This document shows positions 1 to 10,609 of a stretch of 64,000 nucleotides of DNA, piece by piece (within the stretch, counting starts at the first letter, position 1; the number at the start of each line of letters is the position of its first letter). The position numbers were made by a program, and so were the translations under genes. The stretch is from NCBI GenBank assembly GCA_000310025.1, contig FN649751.1:5429450-5493449 (forward strand), read 5' to 3'. This DNA is from Ectocarpus siliculosus (taxonomy: Eukaryota > Sar > Phaeophyceae > Ectocarpales > Ectocarpaceae). A model generated the notes under the pieces. It made no database searches, was not told the origin of the DNA, and worked only from the letters and a program-made list of their open reading frames with translations.

Positions 1-2378
1 TGGTGGAAAGAGATTTGTTGCTGCAGGAGAAGGAGAAGTTGTACAAGGAGATGAAGGACATCCTCGCACGACAGGTGATTCACAGGATGTCTGCGTCCGT
101 CGTCAAGTACCACGTGACTTTACCAAAGATAGCTATAGCTATTTGCTGGTTGGTTTGACCGAGGGTGGTAGACATCTCTTGCCATCCGTTCTGATGTGTC
201 AAGAGCACACTGTGAACACCGTCAAGGGGAGAGGGTGCTGGGAACACCGTCAAAGAAGCAGTCGACGGAAATCTGATAGCGTTGCGGTTCATGATCATGG
301 CTGTGGTTACGATATCGTCTACGCATTTACTACGCGTGCATCGTCGGGGTTCTCCCCCGTTTCCCGGGTCTTACTGCGGGACAGGTACAATGCTGGTGTA
401 GGAATGAAGGCAAGGCGATCGCTTATCGCTATTTGGTCGTTCTGCGCACACTATTCATCTATTTGCTGACGCGCTGCAGGGCAGTCGAGCCCTCGGCAAA
501 AGCCGGCGTGACCAATGCGTATGGTGATATTTACACCATGGTGTTGGTGCGACTGTGCCGGAACATTTGTGTGTATGGTACGGCTCCTCACCAATGATCC
601 CAGGAAAGGGAATGGAGTCAAACCCGTTCAAGACTCAGCAGCACCGTTTTCGTACTTCTACGGGGGGGGCGATCGCCGGCATTCAGGCGCTCTATGCCTT
701 GCTTGCTCGCTTGCTTTTCTTATCCCCTTTTTCTCTTGGCGAGTGGTTGTAGGTTTTATCTCAGTGAGGAAAACGGGCCCCGTGTAGCAGCTTTTTCACC
801 CAACTTGTTGAAGGTTTCAGCAGCCAGATAGTTTGCGTCGCCACACCTCACAAGATCAAGCAAACCCCGAATCATGCCTAATTTTCCCGCAAAAACGAAC
901 TGGTCTCCGATACACAATAGCCCGGGCCCGAGGTCGCGGAGCAGCTGTCGGTGTATCAGGCCAGCCTCAAGGAGAAGACGAGGCAGATGAAAGCGATGGC
1001 CTCGGAGCTCAACATGTACCAGGCACAGGTGGGGTCGGTTAGGTAGCCTCGAGTCTACCACCATTGCTTTTCTCTCCTCGTGAAACAACTAAAAGATGCC
1101 TCCTTCTTTGCCCTTCGAATAAGACCAAGAACAACCTGGAAGTGGATCGACGAACGGCTGTGCTTGCTGGGATCGGACAGAATCTCTGCTATCCCCTCGC
1201 GCGTTGATCTCGAACCAACCAGTCAGAGGTTGGGCCGTGAAAGACACAAGTGATGCAGCTTCGGCCCTGTGCACGGTCACAAAGGAGGGGCCAGAAGAAG
1301 ACACATTTCAGAGGATGTAGGGCAAGGACCACCTCCTCCGAGGAAGAGAGGGAACGCCCATACATGCGTGTGGCAAGAATTTGCAGAGCGGCACGATGTT
1401 CGCGAGACCAGCGCGTCATTAGATCAGTGGCCGTGAAGGGACGACGGTAGCTTCCGAACGGAGGAGAATGGTCCTCCCTCTGTCACAATCCCACAGTCTG
1501 TCGTGATCGTATCGAGGTCACTAGACGTCAACCCCACGCTCGACACACTACTCCCAAGCAATTTTCGAGAAGATCCACCGCCACCCATCCTATGTTACCC
1601 TCCATAACTATTTCGTCCCTAGGTTATTTCAAGACAATTTTGGACCTTTCCCTCTCCACAAGTTATCGTGGACGGAATACTCTTGCTACGCCCTTGCCTA
1701 CGCTGCGAACTCTTTCTCTCCGACCTCCTCACTTTTTTCCGACGGCGGTGTGCAGGTGAACGAGTACAAGTACGAGATGGAGCGAATCACCCGCGAGCTG
1801 CAAGACGCCAAGCGCAAGCACTACGAACACAAGCGCCGGGAGCAGGTGCGTGCCAGCGGTCCATCAAAGCGTGATGCGTGGCTGTTTAGTAACGTTTGAA
1901 AGAGCAACGGCTCGTCATGTTAGTTTCACACGTGTGCCTGGGAAAACGTGTCGTATCCTACGATTCTTTGAACTATTTCCTCGTGTTCCACAGTTATCGT
2001 CTCGAGCGCAACACCCATACAACGCATTGACATTGCGAAAGGGCCTGGTGGTGATATCGTGCAGGTGGAGCAGGAACCGGGTTGACTACACCATAATCTC
2101 TGTGGCGTTTGTGTGCCTGCCTTGATGATCTACTTTTGTTTCGTCGCTCCCGCTTGCCCCCGTCCTAACTCTGTGCCCTCGCACATCGTTTTCATTTCTT
2201 GAAACCGATCTATCTGCCCCCCCTATCTCCTTCGGCGTGATGTGTCACTTTTCTCTAGATGTTGAGGGAGATGCAGGACGAGCAGCGGGCGATGAACAAC
2301 AACCCGGCGGAGATGCAGGCGCAAGCACACGCCTCCGCGGTAAAACGCTTCACAGGGGGGGGCTTCGCTGTAAATTGA
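1..2378 (+). CDS. CFAP58: Cilia- and flagella-associated protein 58, C-terminal part (5' end outside window)
   Basis: Four exons, all joined in phase 0: 1-74, 921-1028, 1756-1845 and 2259-2378 (TGA at 2376). The translation is an almost unbroken helical coiled coil. It includes EKEKLYKEMKDILARQ, then EQLSVYQASLKEKTRQMKA, NEYKYEMERITRELQDAKRK and a tail ending RFTGGGFAVN. I recognise this as the C-terminal end of CFAP58/CCDC147, a coiled-coil axonemal protein needed for motile cilia. The family assignment is from memory of the conserved end, not a search. Introns are 400-850 bp with GT-AG borders. The N-terminal majority of the gene lies left of the window. A motile-cell axonemal gene fits an organism with flagellated spores or gametes. 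The reading frames printed inside the introns have no coding character. Confidence 0.85.
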
Positions 2379-4548
2379 TGAAATCGTGTCCAATAAAGCT
2401 AATCGATCTCACATGATCTCCTCTCACGGGTACATGGCGACGACAATAATACATGATATACGGTTGAGTTTTAAAAACGCCCGTCAAGTCTTGCAGCACG
2501 CGGGTGTGCGTGGAAAGCTCACGATCGGGGGTTATGCTTTCGGCGCTTGTTGCAGCTGTTCCGGCCGAACGGAGGGCCGGCGCGACGGTTGTCTGCGTGC
2601 AAGGACCCATCTCCTCTGATGCGACGTGCGGTGGTGGCACCACTGAGATTGCTCCGTTTTCGCTGTGAAGTTCGTCGCGTATCACACCATCGAAAAATAT
2701 CAAGAACAAAAAGAGGCGCTGCAGTCGTGGCTAAGATACCAGACAAGACCTCTTTTTGATCTGAAGGTTTGATTATTTTCCCAACAACTGACTTTGTCGT
2801 GACACTACCAGCTCCATGCTCACTTGTCGGCATGCTGCGCGCGACGTCGGGAATGCCTGGGTTCGATCGTCTCGAGATGCACACGCCCTACACCCGGCAC
2901 CGAAGCAATGTCCGTACCATGATGGAGTGACACGTGCCCTTCGTGGTTCTCGCTTCTTTAACACTCATAACAAAAACAAGAGACCTCTCATCATTTTACC
3001 GGTTACTAAATTGCTTCTTGCATTTTACAATCAAACGGGGATATTTCAAGGGCCAACAAGCCAAACACGACGGTCTCGTGACACAAATCAACACCACGCT
3101 GCAGTCGCCTCCACGACCGAGCTGCTCTGTCGAAACACACAACCGCTTCCAAAAGCGGGGCAGCAAGCACAAAACATTCTAACGGTAACACTACTACACC
3201 AGTGTAGGGTGGCACCGACCGCTACACGGATAACATTCAAGGTGTTCGGCACTCATACGCATGGTTGTGTCCCCATTCTGAAAGGTCCCAGCATGGACAA
3301 GGAGAATCCGAGTGCGACAAAGCACCTTCAGCCCTGCGGCAGTTTCGCACAATCATCAACTGCTTCCCGTGCGGTGCTTGTGACGGAGTCCATCGTATCC
3401 TGTCCAGCTAGATCTAGGTGCGAAATGTAAGCATTTCCCACACGGAAGGTATGGTCTAACACGTGGGTCATTTCTATTGCGCATCTTATGCCGAAGCCAG
3501 TCAAGCCAGGAGCGGCCCAAGACGGTTTGATTGCGATGCAGCAGCAGTGAGATATAATATCTATTCAATACTACTCCTTGCACACTCCAGATGAACACTC
3601 TCGAAACGAAAACACTACAGTAGAACAAGATGAAACGACAAAACTATTATAGCTCCCGAGTGAAAGGAATACATATAGTAAGCGAGTACCACGCGAACAA
3701 GACCGCAAACCGGCCACCCCACATCCTATGTAACCTTCGGACGACTGCACGAAGGCTCCAAGAGAGGGCGCAAAACGACAGTCCGATCAGAGCAAACAAG
3801 CTGAAACCCGGCCCTAGCGAGTCCAAGCGGGTGGGGTTACCACCTCCCCCCTCGGCAACCCCCGCCATCCCTCTCCAAATGCTTCAAGCGAGGGAGCCAC
3901 CCGCCACGGGCACGGCTTTCCTCCGGCCCTAGCAGCGTAGAGGAAACAATGGGCGTCTAGCAGGAGTGGTCTAGGTCAACAAGAGCTGGCATCCTCTCCA
4001 TCATCGGCATCCGGAGCTCCGTCTCCGTCCGCGGTCTCAGTTGCCCCCATCACCACCCTGAAGTGTTCCGTAGAGAGAACCAGTCGGGGTTGAAACATGC
4101 GCGAGAGCGTGGAGCAGCGTGTGCGTGCATCCGAGCTCGCCGAGCGATGAGTGCTAATGGGTCCCCACCAGGGATTGTGTCGAATCGTCGAATTTGGTGT
4201 GATGTTTCGAGGTGTGGTATGCAAAGACGGCTGAAAACTGAGGTTCAAATCACTTGAACGCAAAATTGAAACTACAATAGACAAGAACAACGAAGAAAAA
4301 AACAGACGAGAGCAGAAGGACTGACAGCGTCAGCCGCAGTAGCAGCACGAGAAGCCCCACGTGGAACGTGTAAGCAACGATATCTACAGTTCCCAAATAC
4401 GTCCTGCGCGGCATCTCCCTTTTCTGCCCTGTGACTGCGCGAACATCTCCGGTTGCACACGTTTCTGGTTGCCTTTTTCTTTTTTTAGAAAGTAAACAAA
4501 ACCTCACAGAAAGACTTGTCTCTTGTGTGTATTAATAGTGTTCGGCAC
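2379..4548. other. Convergent intergenic region, probable 3' UTRs
   Basis: This lies between the ends of CFAP58 (+) and the unknown gene on the minus strand. I find no exon with a plausible acceptor, donor and codon bias. The open frame at 2816-3430 (+) has no recognisable domain or biased composition. The stretch is long enough to hold the long 3' UTRs usual in brown algae. Confidence 0.5.
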
Positions 4549-5700
4549 TCACTTGTACTTGCTTTTCAGGACGGCGATCTCGTCGATCATCGGCTGGATG
4601 ATCTCGAAGTTAATGGCGCCCGTTTCGGCCACCATTTCGTCCGCTTTCTCTCGCAACACGGTCGCGATCTCAATGATTTCGTCTTCTAGCTTCTCCCCCT
4701 TCAGCACCAGCAAGCAACCACAGCAGCAGCGTTCGTCAGCACACAAGCAGTGCACAGCGGTTTGAAATATTTTTCTACCTGCGCGTACCATCTGCAGCGG
4801 AAGTTCCGTGGGAATATCTGTGCGTGCCAGCGCTGGCCTTTTTGAAAGCTACAGCTCTTGTCTGGCGCAGGAAGCTCAGGATACTTTTGCCTACATGTCG
4901 CTGGGTAACTGCTGCTACTGCTGTATGTAGTTACTGCTGTAACAACTTACCTACTGAGACAGCAGTATGCACGTGGTGCCAACCTTTCCTCAAAATATCG
5001 GCGCGACGCACGGAGCATGTTGTGTCATCATGTGCAACAGCGCGACATACCGTTTTGCCTCAACCATTCTACCACACATGCCCCAGACAAGGCTTTTCTC
5101 TCAAGGTATGCACTAATCTGCTCAGGAAAGAAGGTCATCAGCAGCGCAGAGAGGTGGGGGCTGGTTGCACCTTTGTCATGTACACTGATGTACACTATTG
5201 TGCACATGACAGCAGCGCGTCAACTTGCCTCCATAGCTCTCTGCGCGCGCTCCTCGGGTGCGAGGTCTCTCGTCGCGTCCGCCCCTAACCTGGACGCCTT
5301 GTTGAAAAACGCTTCGTACTCGTTGGGCATAAGCCGGAGCTGCTGCCTCCTACGTGCTGCTCCAGGCGCCGCAACAGCAGGGGGCCGTCTCGTGGAGCCA
5401 GCAAACCTGCTACTGCTACCCGCTCGAGCGAAGGGCTCACCAACAGCACATCGATGCTGCTGTTGTCGATGTTGGTCAGCACCGACCACGAAAGAAGCCC
5501 ATCCCCCGACGAAGGCGTGGGCTATTCCAGGGAGGGCGGCGAGGTGGAGCACAAAACCTGGATGCATTTCCACTGTTGTGGTACTCGAAGCTGAGATGTG
5601 ATGCGCGGCCGGCGGTGTCTGGGATGATCAAGCAGGAAGCAACGTTGTAGTTGCGCCGCATCTTGCGCCGGAGTTCGGAGTCATAGCGCGCAACGCTCCT
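4549..5700 (-). CDS. Small multi-exon protein of unknown function
   Basis: Reconstructed on the minus strand from four phase-0 exons: 5700-5644, 5521-5441, 5339-5229 and 4698-4549 (stop at 4549). The two 3' exons are the surest. One encodes LRLMPNEYEAFFNKASRLG and on to EERAQRAME. The other encodes a charged helix (EDEIIEIATVLREKADEMV) ending in AVLKSKYK. The 81-bp exon before them contains SVLTNIDNSSIDVLL, and the first listed encodes ARYDSELRRKMRRNYN. The intron after Ala-Met-Glu uses a GC donor (GAG/GCAAGT). The donor after the 57-bp exon (GTTGCT) is weak, so that junction is uncertain. The start codon was not found. The gene lies just downstream of APE2 on the same strand. I do not recognise the family. 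The C-terminal half looks alpha-helical and may be a coiled coil. Confidence 0.5.
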
Positions 5701-6073
5701 CTGAGGGGTCAAGCGGGAAGATGGCCAAATTGATCCGATCCCCGGCGGCTGTAAAGGCGTAGTAAACTACTGTAGACTACCTGCATCAGTGTCGTGCGAC
5801 CACTATGATACACTCAACACAACAAGAGCAACCAATAGCGCAAAAACATCGTTCAACTCTCAGCTCAGTACAAAGCTGTGTGTTCGGCATGTTTCTTGTT
5901 TTCTTTGCCTTTTTACGCGCCCCCTTTCGTTCGAAATGGCGCATCGAAGCACTCGTATGTAGAACAGAGTGTGGACACCCAGAAGGGATTCAGGTCAGCA
6001 GCAGGAACGAAGCAAAACGTTCGCGAGTCAAAATCCTACCTTCAACGGTATGCATAGACAGCAGGTCGGTTCT

Positions 6074-9000
6074 TCACGTGCGTCGTTTTTTATTACTATT
6101 CGTACCGCCCTCAGCGCGGGGAGGTTTGTCCTTGTAACCCCTAACCCCGTCCCTTCGCCACTGAAAAAAAGTGCAACGAGCGTTTCGGTCCGTCGGCCAG
6201 TTACCCGCCGAACGAGCGCAAGTGTAGAACCTCCTGTTGTGGTTTGGACCGGGCTTAAGAACGGTCCGCTGGATGGACGGCTCCCCGTGCTCGCAGGTCG
6301 GTGCGCTCTTCTTCCGTCCGAAAATGGCCTTCCACGCCTCCGCGCTGTCCCGACTACCACCACCCCCGTTCGGCCCCTCGCCTGGCCCTGTTTCGACCCC
6401 GCCTTCACCGCCAGGGTTGCTTAGTCTGCAACTACCAATCGTGCTAACGCTGCCTGACCCCCCACCGGCCCCTGCTGTGTCGTGCCCCCCACCCGATGCG
6501 TGAACCCTCGAACGGGGTGGTTGAATCGCCTGAGAGGTCTGTGCACCACCACCACCACCACCACCACCACCTCGCTGGTTGCACGTGCGTAAAGGCACGG
6601 TGCCTTCAGCTCTTCTACTAGTCCCCGACCCCGCGCCATTGCCGCCCGCAGTCGCTTCCCGACTGGTGGCGCCCGCGGAGGTCGAAACATTACCATTTGC
6701 CGCGGGCCCGAACGCAAGCTTGCTCTGACGAGACCCACCGGAGCCAGGCCGCCGTGCCGTCAAGCTACCGCCGCCGCTGCTGCTAGTGCTCGATGTACGG
6801 CCCACAGACCCTACTTTCTTCCCGCGCATCATCAAACTTCCAGCAACACTGGCACCGTCTTTCCCCGTTACGCCTGCACCCGGCAAAGCCCTCATGAACG
6901 CGGCCACGCCCTTTCCGCCGCCCGCGGCAGGCCGCGTAGCGCCGCTCTCCCTGGCGCCGTTCCCGTCTCTTACCAACCTGCCATCAGCCCCCTTCCCTTC
7001 GGTACCCACGGCAGACTCTTCATTCTGGCCGCCGGCCACGAAATACTTGGCGAGCTTCTCCTGCTTCGCCGTCAGCTCTGGGTAAAAGCAGGAGCACTCG
7101 GGCGGGTGCTCCGGCCATTCGCTCGCAGACCGGCTTCTTGCGATTTCGTCGCCTTCGCTCTCGCCCGGGGCATCCGCCGCCAACCCCGCCGCCAAAGGGA
7201 ACGCGAACCTCGCGCGCACGGGGCAGTGATCCGATCCCAGAAAGTCCGGCATGATGTCGCATGCCCGGAGAGCTCGGTCTGCGAAGTCCGTCCCCGCGAT
7301 GATGTAGTCAATGCGCGTGCCATAGTTGTTGTCACGCGCCCCTGTCTGGGTGTTCCAACATGTGAAGGCGCTCTTGCGGTCCGGGTGAAGATGCCGGAAG
7401 CAGTCCACTAGCCTTAGCACAGCGTATATGATTTTGGACCAAAACGCGATTAGGGGGGGTGGAATCAGCTGATACCCACGGCAAGCAGTAGTATACTTGT
7501 AGAAGACACCGACAACAACAGCTTTGTGTGCCGAAAAACTACGCGCGTCGAAGCATCCAAAAAATATTTGAGTCAGGGTCGGGATGCATGCGCCATCGAA
7601 AGGCACGAAGCACGTCAACCGACAAGATTACAACAGGAAAATGCTTGAGCGCAAAGAAGAGCAACAACAAGTAACACATGCCATACACACAACAAGAACA
7701 TCCATTCCCCCTCGGCAAAGATCTTTTGGAAGATCAACCCTCAAACCGTCCCCCTACTTCGCGAAAGTCGAGACGCCAGCCGTCGACCAAACACGGAGAC
7801 CGCAGCCGTTGGTTCCCCCGCCCGTAGTAAGACAAAAGAAGGCCTTACTTACTTCTTCACCAGCAGATAGCAAAACGAGAGGCCACCTTGTGGAGAGCGG
7901 GCAAGACCAAGGCAAGCCAAAATCAAAACCAATGCATTTTGGGGCGCTACCAACCTCGGCGGCTCCGGCGAGCCCAACCCCAGCATCCCCCGGATCCACT
8001 TGGACCAGTTGGAGGCGTAGAACTCGGAATCCGTCATGGTGAAGCCGTGGTCCAGCTGACTAGCGCAGGCGTTCAAATCGCCCACCTTAAGGTCAACGAC
8101 ATAAACAAAAATGAGTGCGGAGCAGGAACAACCGCGGCCGAAGGCACAAAAAATTGCGACGTGTCCGAAAAGAGGCTCAAACGTGCGCTGATGGCAGGCA
8201 CGTTCCGAGTGGTCATGTGGCAGAATGCCAACCTCGCAAATTTGCGGCGGGTAGAGTGTCCACAATCGCTGCGCTACAGTCGGCGACGGGATGGAACGAA
8301 TGGAATGAAGTTTTTCAAAGCGCTCGGCTCGCAGAAGCTATGTAGCGTTGTGCATATGTGTAACCAAAACTGCCAAGAGTGGGCCATCGGTACACCTAAA
8401 CTGCTGCACGTGGGGGTCGTTAGGAGGGAGACCAACCTCACCAGCACGACTCCTCGCCCACGGCTTCGGATCTCGAAGATGCGCGCTTCCAGCGTGGCCA
8501 AGAAATCTCGCTTAAAGGCCCGGCGATCTTCCGTCTTCTCCTTCTCGTCGTCGGAGCTGGAGCTGCACCGGTAAAACCACCAAGACGGGGGGCCTTGGGG
8601 CTGTGAAACGAGCACGAGACAAGAGGGGAAGACTGCCTGGAGTATGGTGGCCCTCCTGGTTTCAAGAGGGCCAATACATCGTGCCGTAAAAACAACGTGT
8701 CAAACATGAGGGGCTCTGCTCCGAAGCGAGATTCAGAAGCATCTCGGTCATGCGAGGCGCTTTCGTGAAGGACGAGAGAGAACAAAACTCAAAAGAATAT
8801 ACAGCACGTAGTGGGGCCTTTATAGTGACGGTCGAATAGTGCCCGTGTTTTCGGCTCGCACACACTGAACTACCAAGTCATTATGTATGTTTTTTTAATA
8901 GTCCCGGTGTCCAGAAAAATGGCGGTAAAATATACCGGCACTATGCAGGGTCCCACTACTGCTGTACCAGAGAGTGGGACCGACCCCACCTGACGCACGG

Positions 9001-10206
9001 AGCGTACACATTGAAGAGCACGAAGTGCCCATGGTCCGTCACCAGCACCCGCCCCTCAGAATCCAGCGCCGCTAGTCTGTCCGGGCTTAGCCTTCGCTCC
9101 CCGACAAAGCTCCCGGGAGAGCCGAAAAACGCCGAGTCTCCGAGCGACGTCGTCGACGCCAAGGTCTTCAGCCCGGACTCCGATCGGACGAAGGTCGCAA
9201 CGCCGGAGTATGACACCTTTCGGGGCAGCTTGCAGTGGTTGAAGAAGCCGTGGTAACCCTGCGCCCGCGCCAACTCGTGCTCAACTGCGGGTGGCAGGCG
9301 GGGGCACAGCGAGACAGATCACGACCCGGTGAAGTTGCGCCGCACTGCTGACTCGAGGCGGGAAGATCGTGCTGTGTTTTTGTGGGAGGCTGTCGGTGAC
9401 GGCGATCATGCGTTCACAACCAAACTGCGCGGTAGACATCGCCGAAATATGGTGAAAGACAAATGAGTGTGCCTTGAGCACATCGAAAATAACCCTCCAG
9501 TGGAGGAGTTAAACACGCTCCACCTTTTCCGGTACCCGGCAGGCATCCACGACACTTGACCTGTGGAGACCTGCCAACACCCGGAGGACTGGTGTCCCGA
9601 TACCTACACAAACCTGGAGGCTATAGCAGTAGTAGACATCCAGACTCGGAGGCGAGGCCACCGCCAAGAGGCACGGCCTGGCGTCACTATCGTGGTAGGC
9701 AGAATCGTGGATGATCAATCTCACCTAGACCGGCCCTCGTAATCTTGATCTCTTGGAAGCAAACTGTCCGTTGGTTGGTTGAAGTCGGGTTTTGGCGGGA
9801 ACCGGCAGGAGAGCCAGCGACAATTCGCGCCGCAAGGGAAAACAAACAGCGTAAAACGAGTAAAACGAGACAAGTAGTGTAAACGGATTTTTGCTTAGAG
9901 CGTGTTAGCAGGTGGGTTTAGGTTGCTGTGGCAAATATACAAAATAGCAACCGAACGGTGGGGGGCAGGCTGAAGACCCAGCAACCACGTACAGCGACTG
10001 CTGTGTAGGCCCGCGGCTACGGCGAAGGTCTGCGGCTTACCGATGTCCGCGTTGAACTGGTCCAACAGCTGCTGCACCCCTCCGTGACTCGCGGCCACCT
10101 TCCTCAGCCCATTGATATTCCACGTTAGAATGCGTGCCTCGCGTTCCGCAGATGCGTGGCCGTCCTCGCGCAGAGCACCGGGGTGTTCCTGGGACGGCTG
10201 ATCCAT
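6074..10206 (-). CDS. APEX2: DNA-(apurinic/apyrimidinic site) endonuclease 2, APE2 type
   Basis: Six exons, phases all consistent: 10206-10041, 9763-9725, 9284-8990, 8562-8442, 8085-7955 and 7412-6074. About 695 residues from the ATG at 10206; an in-frame ATG at 10284-10326 would lengthen it. Exonuclease/endonuclease/phosphatase motifs appear in order: ILTWNINGLRK, VCFQEIK (catalytic Glu), FNVYAP, VGDLNAC, TCWNTQTGARDNNYGTRIDY and SDHCPV. These cover the metal-binding and catalytic residues of the AP endonuclease fold, which cleaves DNA at abasic sites and trims 3' ends. After the nuclease domain comes QEKLAKYF, a canonical PCNA-interacting PIP box. A Gly/Ser-rich linker follows, including nine glycines encoded by a CCA repeat. 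The C-terminal GRF zinc finger has CEHGEPS, then FYTC and CTFFQW. This domain order is diagnostic of APE2 rather than APE1. Confidence 0.93.
6544..6570 (+). repeat. (CCA)9 microsatellite inside APE2 coding sequence
   Basis: A perfect CCA run on the plus strand that reads as nine consecutive glycines in the APE2 linker between PIP box and GRF finger. It is in frame, so length changes of whole units would be tolerated. Confidence 0.85.
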
Positions 10207-10609
10207 GCCGAGGGTGGCAATGTTGTATGCTGCTGTAATACTGCAACAGCTACTTCCAGACGGCAGTGTGGGTGCCGATGATGCTTTACACTCTGTGTTT
10301 TCGATACAACTCTCCTGAACAATCACCTACCATAGAGCCACATGCTTTGTTAAGACGCTATATACACATGACAGGCTCGTTGGTGTGCCAGGTGCGAGGT
10401 GTGTAGGTCGACATGATCGGCGGCGGCGGCGCAAGGCGGCGCAATCGGGGTCTCGGCGGAAAGCGCTTTCATAGTTCGCGGGTATGCGCTATTGTGGGTT
10501 CGTGCGTCCTCGAAGCTGGCCACACATCATGTGTACTTGGCCACACAGAGCAGTGCATTGCAGTGTGTTAGCGCAACGGTGTCACAAACGATCACACCGT
10601 GACGTTAGG
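10207..10609. promoter_or_regulatory. Shared divergent promoter region of APE2 and the SDR gene
   Basis: APE2 starts to the left (ATG at 10206 or up to 10326) and the SDR gene to the right (ATG at 10484 or 10610). That leaves at most about 400 bp between the two start codons. No TATA-like element is evident. The bidirectional promoter is inferred only from gene arrangement. Confidence 0.4.

Noticed and set aside
2816..3430. Plus-strand frame of 204 residues downstream of CFAP58
   Set aside because: No domain, low coding character, and location in the expected 3' UTR/intergenic space.
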